Notes: generated from the letters alone by a model not told the origin. 64,000 nucleotides of DNA from DUOA01 sp012839095 (GCA_050951505.1 JBMNJE010000001.1:1-64000), one strand, 5' to 3'; positions 30,631-40,394 are shown, counted from the first letter of the stretch. Made by a program: numbers and translations.

Positions 30631-31161
30631 ATGAGTGACAAACTGCCACAATTAGTCATGTTCCGGTCTTCATTGGAAGATTTGCAGCCAAACAGTCTTC
30701 CGGAAGGTTACAGTCTGCGTCACTACAACAGCAAGGAAGATGCAGATGCATGGAACAATATAATAGAGGAATCCTTCCAATGGCAGGCAGACTTTGACAA
30801 TGCAATTAAAGCAGACAGCGCTTTTCGGCCTGAACGGGTCTGGTTTGTCTGCCACGATCAGCTCCCTGTTGCAACGGCAACTGCCTGGCATCGACCTGAG
30901 TGGGGTGAAACTGTTGGGTATCTTCATATGGTAGGCCTGCTTCCGAAGTATGCCGGGAAGGGATTGGGACTGCAAGCCAGCCTGGCAGCACTTCACCAAA
31001 TGAAGAAAGAAGGAAAGAAAAGTGCGGTTCTGGAGACGGATGACTTCAGGCTGCCGGCCATAAAAACATACCTCAGACTAGGCTTCCAGCCAAAGTTTAC
31101 CCATGAAAGTCATCCGGGCAGATGGGATAATGTATCCAAGCTTCTTTCACCAGGCAAATAG
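30631..31161 (+). CDS. GNAT-family acetyltransferase
   Basis: A 176-residue acetyl-CoA-dependent N-acetyltransferase. The acetyl-CoA pyrophosphate loop appears as LLPKYAGKGLGLQASLAALH (residues about 107-126), with a preceding beta-strand GYLHMVG and following AVLETDDFRLPAIKTYLRLG, GF near the end. The target amine is unknown. Its stop lies about 28 bp from the left end of the insertion sequence. Confidence 0.87.
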   Translation: MSDKLPQLVMFRSSLEDLQPNSLPEGYSLRHYNSKEDADAWNNIIEESFQWQADFDNAIKADSAFRPERVWFVCHDQLPVATATAWHRPEWGETVGYLHMVGLLPKYAGKGLGLQASLAALHQMKKEGKKSAVLETDDFRLPAIKTYLRLGFQPKFTHESHPGRWDNVSKLLSPGK

Positions 31162-31163
31162 CA

Positions 31164-32471
31164 CTATCGAGCGCTTTTCAGGAATTGGTATATGGCATTG
31201 CCATGCAAAACTAATTTATCTGGCGATTGGCGCCATGGGTGGTCATATGCAGGTCTAACTCTTTTACGGCCTTGTTCTCGGCCTTGTGACTTAGAAGAAC
31301 CTGCAACGGCCTTTTTAGGACGTTCAGCCAGTGCCTTGGTGTCATATACAACATCGGCATAAATAGCTTTTACACCGATTTTAGAGCTGCTTAAAACGGT
31401 AAGTTTGGCCTTTGGCATGGCAGCTGCTTTTTCACCGTTTTTAGCGAGCTGATAATATTGGCCTTTGTATGAGAAAGCTGAACTCTCGATAATGGTGCGC
31501 TCCTCTTTTATACAAAGAATATAGTCAAGATTGATGCTTGGCTCCAAGGCTCTAAAGGCTGGCGTGGGATCTTCTGGTTCCACTCCGAATTTCTTGTTAT
31601 ATTCATCAATAAACGCTGCTAAGAAGGCATTTGCAGCTTCCATGGTAGTGATACCATGGATCTTGAACTCAACAGGAAGCCTGCTTTGGAGAGTGCCCCA
31701 TAGCCTTTCAATACGGCCTTTGGCCTGGGGGGAACTAGCTTTAATAATATTAATGCCCAGCTCCTCCATGGCTCTACCAAATTGGGTGAGGTTAACTACT
31801 TTGCCATCTAATTGTTCTTCAATAGATAACTTGCCATCATTGGGAGAGACAAATATAGTATGGCGATCGCAGTAGAGGCTGGTTGGAATACCGTGATTCG
31901 TAACTACTTGTCTTACAATTTCAAAGTATCCTTCCATACACTCATTGGGAGTAAAGTAAAGGGCAAGAATCTCGCCTGTAGCATCATCTATGGCACCATG
32001 AAGGTCAAAGCATTCTTCGCCAATAATCCATTCATGGGGAGATGCATCAATTTGAACCAACATACCTTTTTGAGGCTTTCTTTTCCTCCTATGATGCGCC
32101 TTACGTTTACGATGACTTTTGGGGCTCTTGATACCTGCTTCTATTAAGATCCTATGCACTGTAGAGTAACTTACTTGGATCTCCTCGTACTTTTCAAGAA
32201 GCTCCTGAAAGTGCTTGAAATTGGCTTCTTCATACTTAGTCTGCTTAAGCTCGATGATAGAATCCCTGGTTTTATCCGGTACAGCATGCTTTGGTTTACG
32301 ACCTCTATTTTTATGGATGATGAACGCAGCTCCTTCTTGAATAACTCCTCCTTTTAATCGTATTACTTGGCGTTCACTGAGGTTTAAAAGCTCGGCAGCC
32401 TCTCGGATGGTTATTACCTTATCGATAGTTTGATTAATGACTCTGAGCCTGGTTATCTCTTTTTGAGTCAT
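31164..32471 (-). CDS. IS transposase, DDE type (ISNCY-like)
   Basis: A transposase of about 435 residues, apparently intact. An N-terminal HTH (TIREAAELLNLSERQVIRLK) is followed by a linker rich in Lys/Arg (PKSHRKRKAHHRRKRKPQ) and an rve-type integrase core, with catalytic acidic residues in MLVQIDASPHEW, LYCDRHTIF and SPQAKGRIERLWGTLQ. Start ATG 32471 has AAGGAG 9 nt upstream; the longer reading to 32501 is unlikely. It may still be mobile. Confidence 0.9.
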   Translation of the reverse strand: MTQKEITRLRVINQTIDKVITIREAAELLNLSERQVIRLKGGVIQEGAAFIIHKNRGRKPKHAVPDKTRDSIIELKQTKYEEANFKHFQELLEKYEEIQVSYSTVHRILIEAGIKSPKSHRKRKAHHRRKRKPQKGMLVQIDASPHEWIIGEECFDLHGAIDDATGEILALYFTPNECMEGYFEIVRQVVTNHGIPTSLYCDRHTIFVSPNDGKLSIEEQLDGKVVNLTQFGRAMEELGINIIKASSPQAKGRIERLWGTLQSRLPVEFKIHGITTMEAANAFLAAFIDEYNKKFGVEPEDPTPAFRALEPSINLDYILCIKEERTIIESSAFSYKGQYYQLAKNGEKAAAMPKAKLTVLSSSKIGVKAIYADVVYDTKALAERPKKAVAGSSKSQGREQGRKRVRPAYDHPWRQSPDKLVLHGNAIYQFLKSAR

Positions 32472-32536
32472 GTTGAATATCTCCTTTCGCATACATGACA
32501 TTTTATCAGAATAAATTCAACATGACATTATCATAG
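31190..32536. mobile_element. ISNCY-like insertion sequence
   Basis: An element of about 1.35 kb with a single transposase. Putative imperfect terminal inverted repeats are ATATGGCATTGCCATG (31190-31205) and CATGACATTATCATAG (32521-32536), 11 of 16 matching. A near copy of the right repeat (CATGACATTTTATCAG) lies at 32494-32509, inside the element. No clear target duplication was found. The ends are therefore approximate. Confidence 0.65.
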
Positions 32537-32612
32537 AATAACTACACCAAAACTAAGAAAAACACTTGCTTTTTTGATTAGGATATAGTAATATAATATC
32601 TGTTCATTGTGA

Positions 32613-32689
32613 CTGGGTGTGGCGCAGTTTGGTAGCGTGCTTGAATGGGGTTCAAGAGGTCGCAGGTTCAATTCCTGTCACCCAGACCA
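32613..32689 (+). tRNA. tRNA-Pro (GGG anticodon)
   Basis: A 77-nt cloverleaf with acceptor stem CTGGGTG/CACCCAG, an anticodon arm CTTGA-ATGGGGT-TCAAG giving anticodon GGG, a T-arm with GGTTCAATTCC, discriminator A and an encoded CCA. It lies beside the IS and is followed by a strong terminator. Confidence 0.95.
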
Positions 32690-32693
32690 GCGA

Positions 32694-32729
32694 AAACCCG
32701 CTTTTCCGTAAGGATAGAGCGGGTTTTTT
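32694..32729 (+). terminator. Terminator of tRNA-Pro
   Basis: Hairpin AAACCCGCT...AGCGGGTTT followed by T residues, 5 nt after the tRNA. Confidence 0.9.
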
Positions 32730-32777
32730 ATATTCTTAGTAATTGTTGAAACGTAGTAGCCTCGTAGTAAATCTTAG

Positions 32778-32939
32778 GACACAGCTGCTTATGCTATAGA
32801 ATATTATTCTGACTCAGCACTTAATGATGGAATGTTAAATCTCGTGTTGCAGCCTATGAATTTTAAGGAAGAAGGCGGTCTACAGGGCAAGGGTTTAAAC
32901 GCTATTCACTTAATCTATCGCGGAGCTAAAGCAAATTAA
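32778..32939 (+). other. Short open frame, possible gene remnant
   Basis: In the 260-bp gap between tRNA-Pro and the fusion gene, one plus-strand frame is open for 53 codons and ends in LQGKGLNAIHLIYRGAKAN. Its composition looks protein-like, but there is no proper start or ribosome-binding site. It may be the 3' end of a gene interrupted when the tRNA/IS region rearranged. I do not recognise the family. Confidence 0.25.
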
Positions 32940-32992
32940 GATTTCTAGACTGAATAGCAGGATAATAAATATGCATTGGAAGACGTAAGCTT

Positions 32993-34927
32993 TTACCCCA
33001 GGAAAATCTGATGAAAAGCTATCTGGCGTCTCATATAGGTATAGGTTATATACAGGGTATCATCCATCACAACTGCGGCAGGGTAGGAAAACTCGGCAAT
33101 AAAGTTATTATTATCAAACATTCTATTCTCGAGGGTTATAAAATGATCAAATGAAAGCCCGTTATCTGTGGATTTATAGACAACTATAGGAGTACGGGCA
33201 GCCCAGTTCCCTGATATGGGGTTCAGTATCAAATACAAATCTGAGCCATGTGATACAACTTCGATGCCGCTGTTGTTGCTGGGCAGATAAGTATTGTATG
33301 CCTGACTCCAGCTTTCTCCGTAGTCCTTTGAATCAGAACGGAAGATATATCCGCAGGTAGTACGCAAAAACATATGGATATGTCCGGGTTCACTTTCCCA
33401 AAGCGTCGGCTGAATAGCACCCTCACCTTCTATATAGTCAGGCTCATCAGGATTGGTCCTGTTTATGCGAACCTTGGAAAGCAATTTGAAGCTTTCTCCG
33501 TAATCGTCAGATACATCCACCCTTGGCAGCCATACTCCATCTTTCTCGTCGGAGTTGGGAGCCAGCATTCTTCCATTACTCATAAGCAGGGGCTTGCTGC
33601 GAACAGGTCCGCAGGCATCGTTGGGCGGCGGATAGCTTGCCTCCGGTGACCAGGTCAGCCCCTGATCCCTGGATACCATAGTCCGGCTCTTCCATGAAGC
33701 AACTTCTTCACCAACTTTATAAACTATGCGCACCTCGTCAGGAGTCTTAAACAATACGGGATTCCAGTGTGCTGTCTGCTCCGTTTTTGCTATCTGAACA
33801 GGTTCCTGCCATTCACCATTTACCCGGCGGGACAACCAGATTCCCACATCGGGGTTGCCTTCCGCAGTGCCGGCAAAATAGGCGGCAAGTACTGTTCCGT
33901 CCTCAAGGGGCAGCACTGTAGAAGCATGGCAGCTTCGGAAATAAGTCTGCTCCGGGAAAATAAGCTCCGGGCTGGAGACAGGGCCGATTTGTGCTATACT
34001 GCTTCGGGCTGTGTTTGCAAAAGCTTTTAATTCCCTGCACTGGGTTTCAGTTAATTCCTTCTGATTGTTTCGCACCATATCAGAAGCAATAATGCCCCGA
34101 CGCACCAAAAAGTATTTTGCATTGCGAGGATAACCTTGATACTCATATACACTGGCCATGGTTATAAAATCGCCTATCCACCTGGCAGTCCTCGGATTGA
34201 AGGATGCAGGGGATTCTCCTGCCGAACTTGCAGTGCTTAAGTATTTCCTTAATTTCATAAAATGCTCGGGTATAAAATTCAGCATTACCCCTGAATAACC
34301 GGCGGCTCCGGCAAGAAAACTGTCAACAAGGGTTGCAGCGTTGGCATTGTACAGCTCTGTACCGGTCCCCTTCAGCTGACTGAGGCGTTGACGGATTAAA
34401 TCAATATCGCAGGATGTATCCTTAATAAAATCAAATCTGCCCGTTCCTACCATATATTCAAGAACTTGCGGGGTAAGCAGCCGCTTATATGGATAGGGAC
34501 ACTCATAAATTCCCAGCCTGGTATCGGGATTAAGCTGATCAATAATAGAACTTAGATTCTCTATCAGAATTTCATCGTTCTCGTCCTCTGCTGCAAGCCT
34601 GTTTGATACCAGTATCAGAGCATCAGCTCCCAGCAGTTCTGCTTTCTGCAAATATGCGATTTGTTCTTGAAGTGTCTCCTGCGTATGCCCCGAGACAACA
34701 CATTTTATATTTTTTTCCTTGCAGAGCCTGATACTGAAACTTGCCAATTCCAGTTTTTCTTCTTCGGATAAATAAAACATCTCACTGGACTGACATACTG
34801 CGAACAAGCCGTCACATTCATTTCTGGCAAAAAGATCAATTAATCTCTCATAGGATTCATAGTCAATGGCTCCATCCGGTGTAAAAGGTGTTATAACTGT
34901 TGGATACATTTTAAACATATAATTCAT
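32993..34927 (-). CDS. Fusion: DapA/NanA-family aldolase + sialidase-like beta-propeller
   Basis: A 644-residue two-domain protein. Residues about 1-305 are a DHDPS/N-acetylneuraminate-lyase family barrel: PTVITPFTPDGAIDYESYER at the start, the conserved Tyr in GIYECPYPYKR and the Schiff-base Lys in FDFIKDTSCDIDL. Residues about 315-640 form a BNR/sialidase-type propeller with at least four Asp boxes (SRDQGLTWS, SDDYGESF, SKDYGESW, STDNGLSF). There is no signal peptide, so it is cytoplasmic. ATG 34927 has AAAGGAG upstream. Third gene of an operon with GH95 and a 2-hydroxyacid dehydrogenase. Domain functions may be sequential (glycosidase then lyase), but this is inference. Confidence 0.85.
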   Translation of the reverse strand: MNYMFKMYPTVITPFTPDGAIDYESYERLIDLFARNECDGLFAVCQSSEMFYLSEEEKLELASFSIRLCKEKNIKCVVSGHTQETLQEQIAYLQKAELLGADALILVSNRLAAEDENDEILIENLSSIIDQLNPDTRLGIYECPYPYKRLLTPQVLEYMVGTGRFDFIKDTSCDIDLIRQRLSQLKGTGTELYNANAATLVDSFLAGAAGYSGVMLNFIPEHFMKLRKYLSTASSAGESPASFNPRTARWIGDFITMASVYEYQGYPRNAKYFLVRRGIIASDMVRNNQKELTETQCRELKAFANTARSSIAQIGPVSSPELIFPEQTYFRSCHASTVLPLEDGTVLAAYFAGTAEGNPDVGIWLSRRVNGEWQEPVQIAKTEQTAHWNPVLFKTPDEVRIVYKVGEEVASWKSRTMVSRDQGLTWSPEASYPPPNDACGPVRSKPLLMSNGRMLAPNSDEKDGVWLPRVDVSDDYGESFKLLSKVRINRTNPDEPDYIEGEGAIQPTLWESEPGHIHMFLRTTCGYIFRSDSKDYGESWSQAYNTYLPSNNSGIEVVSHGSDLYLILNPISGNWAARTPIVVYKSTDNGLSFDHFITLENRMFDNNNFIAEFSYPAAVVMDDTLYITYTYMRRQIAFHQIFLG

Positions 34928-34979
34928 AGGAATCTCCTTTGGTTCTCTAATGAGACTATCAAGATTGCTTACCCTTAGT

Positions 34980-37289
34980 CTACAATATCAGATCATAAGT
35001 TTTGCCGGCCAGTGTTTTGAAAGAAAAACCCGAATCCTCAATTGTAGTATTGATTTTCTCGCCGTTACAGCTTACTTTATACATTTTACCGGAGATTATT
35101 CTGCAAGTTCCTCCACTGCCTGAATGAATACTGCCCTTTGTAAATTCTCCGTCTCTCCATTCAAAGTCAACTGTGAACCCGCCTCTGGCTCTCAAACCCC
35201 TAACCATTCCATTCTTCCAGCAGGATGGAACAGCGGGAATAAACTCCAGGCCCCCATCATGACTTTGCAACAGCATTTCAGCTACACCTGCTGTTCCGCC
35301 AAAATTGCCATCAATTTGAAATGGAGGATGCGAATCCAGCATGTTTATCTGTGTAGACTTTCTTAATAATTCATTTAAGTTTTCATAGGCCTTTTCCCCA
35401 TCCTTCAGCCTGGCCCACATGTTGATAATCCAGGCTCTGCTCCAGCCGGTATGGCCGCCGCCGTGTGCCAGTCTTCTTTCCAGGGTCTTTTTAGCTGCCA
35501 TTGCCAACTCCGGTGTTTTCCTTACTGTAAACATATTGCCAGGATGCAATCCAAACAGATGGGACATATGCCTGTGCCCGGGCTCTGCTTCTTCATAGTC
35601 CCTGGACCATTCCTGAATCTGGCCGAATCTTCCTATCTTTGGTTCAGGAAGTCTGCTTCTTGCAGCTTCCAGCTCTTTAGCAAATGCATAATCTACATCA
35701 AGTATTTTGGCTGCTTCAATACAGCCGCTGAACAAAGTGTACAAAATCTGGCTGTCCATGGAAGGTCCGGCGCAGAGTCTGCCTTCTGTTCCGTCTTCCA
35801 ATATATATGTATTTTCCGGTGAAACTGAAGGACATGTCACTAACCTTCCTTCGTCATCCTCAACGAGGAAGTCCAAAAAGAACTCGGATGCTTCCTTCAT
35901 TATAGGATATGCCCGCCTCAAAAACTCCTGGTCGAGTCCATACTCATAATGCTCCCAGAGATGCAGGCACAGCCAGGCAGCACCCATAGGCCAGTAAGTT
36001 GCCGGCACATAAATGTCTTGCGGGGCTGTGTCTCCCCAAATATCCGTATTATGATGTGCCACAAAACCACGGCAGCCATACATTACCTGCGCTGTTCTTC
36101 TTCCGGGTTCCAGCATCCTTCCAATATGGTCAAACAGAGGCTGGTGGCATTCTGGAAGATTGCATGATTCTGCCGGCCAATAATTCATCTCAGTGTTAAT
36201 ATTAATGGTATACTTGCTGTCCCATGGCGGAAGAAAATCTTTATTCCATATTCCTTGCAAAGTTGCCGGTAATGTGCCCGGGCGGCTGCAAGAGGCCAAC
36301 AGATAACGGCCAAATTGAAAATACAGACCAATAAGCCCGGTGTCCTCTTCGCCGCTCTGTAACCTGGCCAAACGTTCAGCTGTATCAAGACCATCCGGCT
36401 CATTTGGCAGCTCACTGTTATTGATATTTAAGCTGACCCTGTTAAATAATTCTGAGTAATCTGCTGTATGATCAGCATAAAGCCTGTCGTACCCTTTGGC
36501 TTCTGCTGAGTCCAAATAATTTATGCACTGAGCCTCATAATCTTCATGATAGAAGCTTGTAGCAGCTGATAATAATAATGTTACAGAATCAGCCCCTTCA
36601 ACAACTAAGTTCTCACCAATCGTGTAAACACTGCCGCCTTTGCTTATTGCTCTTAGCATTGTGCAGAACCTGACTCCTTTATCAGCGCCGCAGCTGACAT
36701 ACATGCCTATTGTATTGTTTCCAACAGCCCTTGTGGTATCAAGAAATCTGCTTCTTCTAAGATTTGCCGTGAAGTTTATTGCCTTGTCTTTATCAGCAGA
36801 CATATGTATGACAATAACTTGATCAGGTGCACTGGAAAAATACCGGCGTGTGTAATTAATCCCGGCAGCCTGAAAGCTGACAGAAACAACTGCATTTTCG
36901 ATATCCAATTCTCTCGTATAGTTTTCTGCACTGCTCTCGCTCATATCAAAATGCAGAAAAAGATCGCCCATTGTCTGATAGGGACGTTGACTTTCCGGAA
37001 CTCCGGAAAACGCTAAAACAGCCAGATTTTCAGCTTCCTCTATTTTCCCGTCAAACAGAAGGTTTCTGATTTTATTAAGATTCTTTAATGCATCCGGATT
37101 GTTTCTGTCTACAGGATCTCCGTACCAGATGCTGTCCTCATTCAGTTGAATATGCTCACTAACTAAATGTCCATATATCATTCCGCCAAGTCTTCCATTC
37201 CCTATCGGCAATGCCTCATCCCAGTTTGCGGCAGGTCTTTTATACCACAATCTGTATTTGTTCTCATTCACAATTTCATTCGTTTTCAT
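34980..37289 (-). CDS. Alpha-L-fucosidase, GH95
   Basis: A 769-residue inverting 1,2-alpha-fucosidase-family enzyme. The N-terminal beta-domain begins LWYKRPAANWDEALPIGNGR. In the (alpha/alpha)6 barrel the residues that act in the characterised family member are visible: the Asn pair in NINTEMNYWPAESC, the Glu in CPSVSPENTY, and the Asp in FQIDGNFGGTAGVAEML. A C-terminal beta-domain closes the protein. No signal peptide. Start ATG 37289 is chosen for AAGGAGGC upstream. A second fucosidase (GH29) is 13 kb away on the same strand. Confidence 0.94.
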   Translation of the reverse strand: MKTNEIVNENKYRLWYKRPAANWDEALPIGNGRLGGMIYGHLVSEHIQLNEDSIWYGDPVDRNNPDALKNLNKIRNLLFDGKIEEAENLAVLAFSGVPESQRPYQTMGDLFLHFDMSESSAENYTRELDIENAVVSVSFQAAGINYTRRYFSSAPDQVIVIHMSADKDKAINFTANLRRSRFLDTTRAVGNNTIGMYVSCGADKGVRFCTMLRAISKGGSVYTIGENLVVEGADSVTLLLSAATSFYHEDYEAQCINYLDSAEAKGYDRLYADHTADYSELFNRVSLNINNSELPNEPDGLDTAERLARLQSGEEDTGLIGLYFQFGRYLLASCSRPGTLPATLQGIWNKDFLPPWDSKYTININTEMNYWPAESCNLPECHQPLFDHIGRMLEPGRRTAQVMYGCRGFVAHHNTDIWGDTAPQDIYVPATYWPMGAAWLCLHLWEHYEYGLDQEFLRRAYPIMKEASEFFLDFLVEDDEGRLVTCPSVSPENTYILEDGTEGRLCAGPSMDSQILYTLFSGCIEAAKILDVDYAFAKELEAARSRLPEPKIGRFGQIQEWSRDYEEAEPGHRHMSHLFGLHPGNMFTVRKTPELAMAAKKTLERRLAHGGGHTGWSRAWIINMWARLKDGEKAYENLNELLRKSTQINMLDSHPPFQIDGNFGGTAGVAEMLLQSHDGGLEFIPAVPSCWKNGMVRGLRARGGFTVDFEWRDGEFTKGSIHSGSGGTCRIISGKMYKVSCNGEKINTTIEDSGFSFKTLAGKTYDLIL

Positions 37290-37329
37290 GTCTGCCTCCT
37301 TAAATATATTCACACAGATAAGCACATTA

Positions 37330-38292
37330 TCAGCGCTCATTCACAACGTTCACCGGCTTTCCTCCCAAAAAACTCTCCAGGTTGTCTATGGCAATGTCCA
37401 GAAGCCTTGCTCTTGATTCCTTTGGTGCCCAGGCTATATGAGGCGTAATAATGCAGTTCTTCAGGCCCAGCAGCGGATTGTCCGGTTCCGCAGGCTCAAT
37501 CGACAGGACATCCAGAGCAGCACCTGATACTTTACCGAATTTCAGTGCTTCTGCCAAATCATTCTCATTTATTAAAGGCCCTCTGGCCGTGTTTATTATT
37601 TTGACTCCATCTTTCATTTTTCCAATTGATTCTTTGTTTATGATTTGCCTTGTATCAGATGTCAATGGGCAATGCAGACTTATTATGTCTGAATTTCTTA
37701 ATAACTCATCCAGATCAACAATCTTTATATTCTCTGTCTCCAAATTCTTATTAACATATAGATCATAGGCCAAAACCTTCATGCCAAACGCTTCTGCTAA
37801 TTCAGCGGTTCTCCGGCCTATCCTTCCGAATCCTATAATCCCCATAGTCTTATCTTTCAGCTCCACTAGAGGATGAAGCCAAAAACAAAAGTCGGGGCTT
37901 CTGCTCCAGGCTCCCTTATGAACAGCCTCACTGTGTTCTCCGACATGATGGCAGAGCTCCAGCAGCAATGCAAATACAAACTGTGCAACGGCATCTGTGC
38001 CATAGGTAGGAACATTGGTTACCTTAATACCCAAGTCCTTTGCAGCATCAATATCAACCACATTATAACCGGTTGCCAGAACACCGATATATTTTATTTT
38101 AGGAAAAGATTTCAGTGTTTCCCTCGTCAAAACAGTTTTGTTAGTGAACACTATATCGGCATCCTTCAGTCTTTCTGCTATCTTTTCATCAGGCGTGCGA
38201 TCATATACAACCAGCTCACCCAGTTTTTCCAATCGCGACCAGGATAAATCACCGGGATTTAAAGTGCAGCCATCCAGAACCACAATTTTCAT
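37330..38292 (-). CDS. D-isomer-specific 2-hydroxyacid dehydrogenase
   Basis: A 320-residue NAD-dependent dehydrogenase. It has the Rossmann motif MGIIGFGRIGRRTAELAEAFG near residue 145, the conserved Arg in NTARGPLINENDLAEAL, the Glu region and the catalytic His in ITPHIAWAPKES. The family covers glycerate, lactate, phosphoglycerate and glyoxylate/hydroxypyruvate reduction. ATG 38292 begins the conserved MKIVVLDG. First gene of the operon with GH95 and the fusion protein. It might reduce pyruvate or lactaldehyde-derived acids from the pathway. Confidence 0.9.
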   Translation of the reverse strand: MKIVVLDGCTLNPGDLSWSRLEKLGELVVYDRTPDEKIAERLKDADIVFTNKTVLTRETLKSFPKIKYIGVLATGYNVVDIDAAKDLGIKVTNVPTYGTDAVAQFVFALLLELCHHVGEHSEAVHKGAWSRSPDFCFWLHPLVELKDKTMGIIGFGRIGRRTAELAEAFGMKVLAYDLYVNKNLETENIKIVDLDELLRNSDIISLHCPLTSDTRQIINKESIGKMKDGVKIINTARGPLINENDLAEALKFGKVSGAALDVLSIEPAEPDNPLLGLKNCIITPHIAWAPKESRARLLDIAIDNLESFLGGKPVNVVNER

Positions 38293-38767
38293 ATTAAACA
38301 CCTGCTCATATGTATTAGTAGTATATCCATACCCTTCCATATCCTTATATTATCAAATCCCTTCCCTATATTACAATCCATCTCATAATTCTTTTGTGCT
38401 GAAAATTGGAAGCCTAATGCTTAATATTGTCTATTTATTTTAATATTTCGCTCCTTTGCTTTTACTCATCCAAGAAATTGCTGATATTATAACATGTAGT
38501 TCGATATGACCATATATATAAGCCAGATGAAATTTTTAAGAAAACTTAACCTGCCAGCTTTGATAGAAAGCATAAGACAAATAATAGTGCAAAAAGATAA
38601 TAATGCATGAGACCAAAATAAAAGAGAGCCAATTCCCTAATAAAATTGGCTCCCGATTATGTCTAATAATTATGATTATACCCATATAAAGACTTCCAGG
38701 CACTAAAAATGAGAACTTGCCTGAATTTATTATTTCGGTAAGTCGAAAATGGGAATATTTCCGGAAA
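38293..38767. other. Intergenic region with promoter-side DNA and a MATE terminator
   Basis: 475 bp of AT-rich DNA between the 2-hydroxyacid dehydrogenase operon and the MATE gene, both on the minus strand. It should contain the operon promoter, but I see no strong consensus. At 38626-38652 a hairpin GAGCCAATT/AATTGGCTC is followed on the minus strand by TCTTTTATTTT and serves as the MATE terminator. No credible gene or structured RNA was seen. Confidence 0.6.
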
Positions 38768-40207
38768 TCAGGTACCGACTTCCTCTGTCCTCAGCTTCTC
38801 CACGTTAGCCGATTCTGCCTTCTGAAAATCCCTGACAGCCTTTTCTCTCCACTTTCCCCTTACATAGAAGAAGGTATTGACGGCTGCACCTATAATCCAG
38901 GCAAGAAGAAGAGAGACAAATATGGATTCAGGACGGCCTTTGGGATAAGCAGCGCTCCTGGTGAAATAGACAAGAGTGTAGGCTATGGGTATCCGTATGG
39001 CGATTGCCGTTAACAGCGAAATCCACATAGGTGTGAATGTGTCGCCGGCACCTCTCATTACTCCGGAAAATACCTGAGTAACAGCCATGGCAACATAGCC
39101 CACTGCAAGGATCCTCATCATCCGCATGGCGGTATCTACCAGTTCAGTAGTATCGGTAAAGACAGTCATCAAAGAGCGGCCAAAGAGCAACAGGATAACA
39201 GTAATAGTTGCAGCAACGCCGACCGCCAGTTTCAAACCGGATTTCGTACCCTGCTCTACCCGGTCAAGCCTGCCGGCTCCTACATTCTGCCCCACATAAG
39301 TAGTCATGGCATTTCCAAAAGAGAAGTTGGGCATCATGGCAAACCCGTCCACCCGCATTACAATCACATTGCAGGCAATAATGAGCTCACCAAAGCTGTT
39401 GGTAAGGGATTGTACTGCTATCATGGCTATGGAGAAGATGGCCTGAGTCAAACCGGAAGGCAGTCCAAGATGCAGTAGTCTCAGTGTATATTCCTTTATC
39501 GGTTTCAGATATCTCAGCTTCATATCGAAAACATCGGTCATTTTCAGGAGCTTAAGGAAACATAGTACGGCAGATATTATCTGAGCGATTGCAGTTGCCA
39601 AAGCTACCCCGGGAACACCCATATTCAGCCCGGCTACAAACCAGATATCCAAACCTACATTTAAGGCTGTGGCAATCAGCAGGAATACCAGAGAGGAAAC
39701 GGAATCCCCCAGGCCTCTCAGAACGCCGGACAGTATATTAAAGTAGAAAAAACCAAAGCCTCCAAGGAAGAGAATACTCAGATAATCTTCGCACCAATCG
39801 ATAATGGAATCGGGCGTTTTCAGAAACTCCAATAGGGGTCTTGAAACGAGGGGGCCAATGATCACGATGAACAAGGAAGCAACTGCTGTCAGAGTAATGC
39901 ATATACCTATGGTACGGGAGAGCCTTTCCCTGTCCTTTGCACCAAAGTACTGGGATACCATAATGCCTGCTCCCATGGCAATCCCGACAAAAAGAACAAG
40001 GAGCAGATTTATAACAGGGCCGGCGCTTCCGACGGCAGCCAGCGCATTATCACCGATATATCTTCCAACAATAATGGAATCGGCTGTATTGTACAATTGC
40101 TGCGCAATGTTTCCAATGAGCAGGGGAATGGAAAAATACAAAATTCTCTTCAAGGGACTGCCCTGCGTCATATCCTTTGCAGCAAAAATAGCCTTCAATC
40201 TGGACAT
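38768..40207 (-). CDS. MATE-family multidrug/metabolite exporter
   Basis: A 479-residue inner-membrane antiporter with about 12 transmembrane helices in two homologous halves. Conserved segments include SIPLLIGNIAQQLYNTADSI near the N-terminus and VGQNVGAGRLDRVEQG in the second half. Such proteins export cationic drugs or metabolites using Na+ or H+ gradients. Given the Nqr pump nearby, Na+ coupling is plausible but not shown. Monocistronic. Confidence 0.92.
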   Translation of the reverse strand: MSRLKAIFAAKDMTQGSPLKRILYFSIPLLIGNIAQQLYNTADSIIVGRYIGDNALAAVGSAGPVINLLLVLFVGIAMGAGIMVSQYFGAKDRERLSRTIGICITLTAVASLFIVIIGPLVSRPLLEFLKTPDSIIDWCEDYLSILFLGGFGFFYFNILSGVLRGLGDSVSSLVFLLIATALNVGLDIWFVAGLNMGVPGVALATAIAQIISAVLCFLKLLKMTDVFDMKLRYLKPIKEYTLRLLHLGLPSGLTQAIFSIAMIAVQSLTNSFGELIIACNVIVMRVDGFAMMPNFSFGNAMTTYVGQNVGAGRLDRVEQGTKSGLKLAVGVAATITVILLLFGRSLMTVFTDTTELVDTAMRMMRILAVGYVAMAVTQVFSGVMRGAGDTFTPMWISLLTAIAIRIPIAYTLVYFTRSAAYPKGRPESIFVSLLLAWIIGAAVNTFFYVRGKWREKAVRDFQKAESANVEKLRTEEVGT

Positions 40208-40288
40208 AGTATCAAATTCCTTTATTTATATTTATTACTCGCATACACATTGTATATTTTACCCCACTTAGCCTGAATTGTATATGGA

Positions 40289-40343
40289 AAAAACATCAAA
40301 AATACTCCCACGCAGCAGGTGAACCTCTGTTGCATGGGAGTAT
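40289..40343 (-). terminator. Terminator of gap
   Basis: A long hairpin on the minus strand, ATACTCCCATGCAACAG...CTGCTGCGTGGGAGTAT, followed by TTTTTGATGTTTTTT. It starts about 50 nt after the gap stop codon. Confidence 0.88.
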
Positions 40344-40394
40344 CTCCTAATTTCTATTTGACAGGAATCAAACCCTGACTTTCACTTGCGGCTC

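Noticed and set aside
31190..32536. Target-site duplication for the IS
   Set aside because: I compared the flanks of the proposed ends and found no convincing direct repeat; the ends themselves are approximate.
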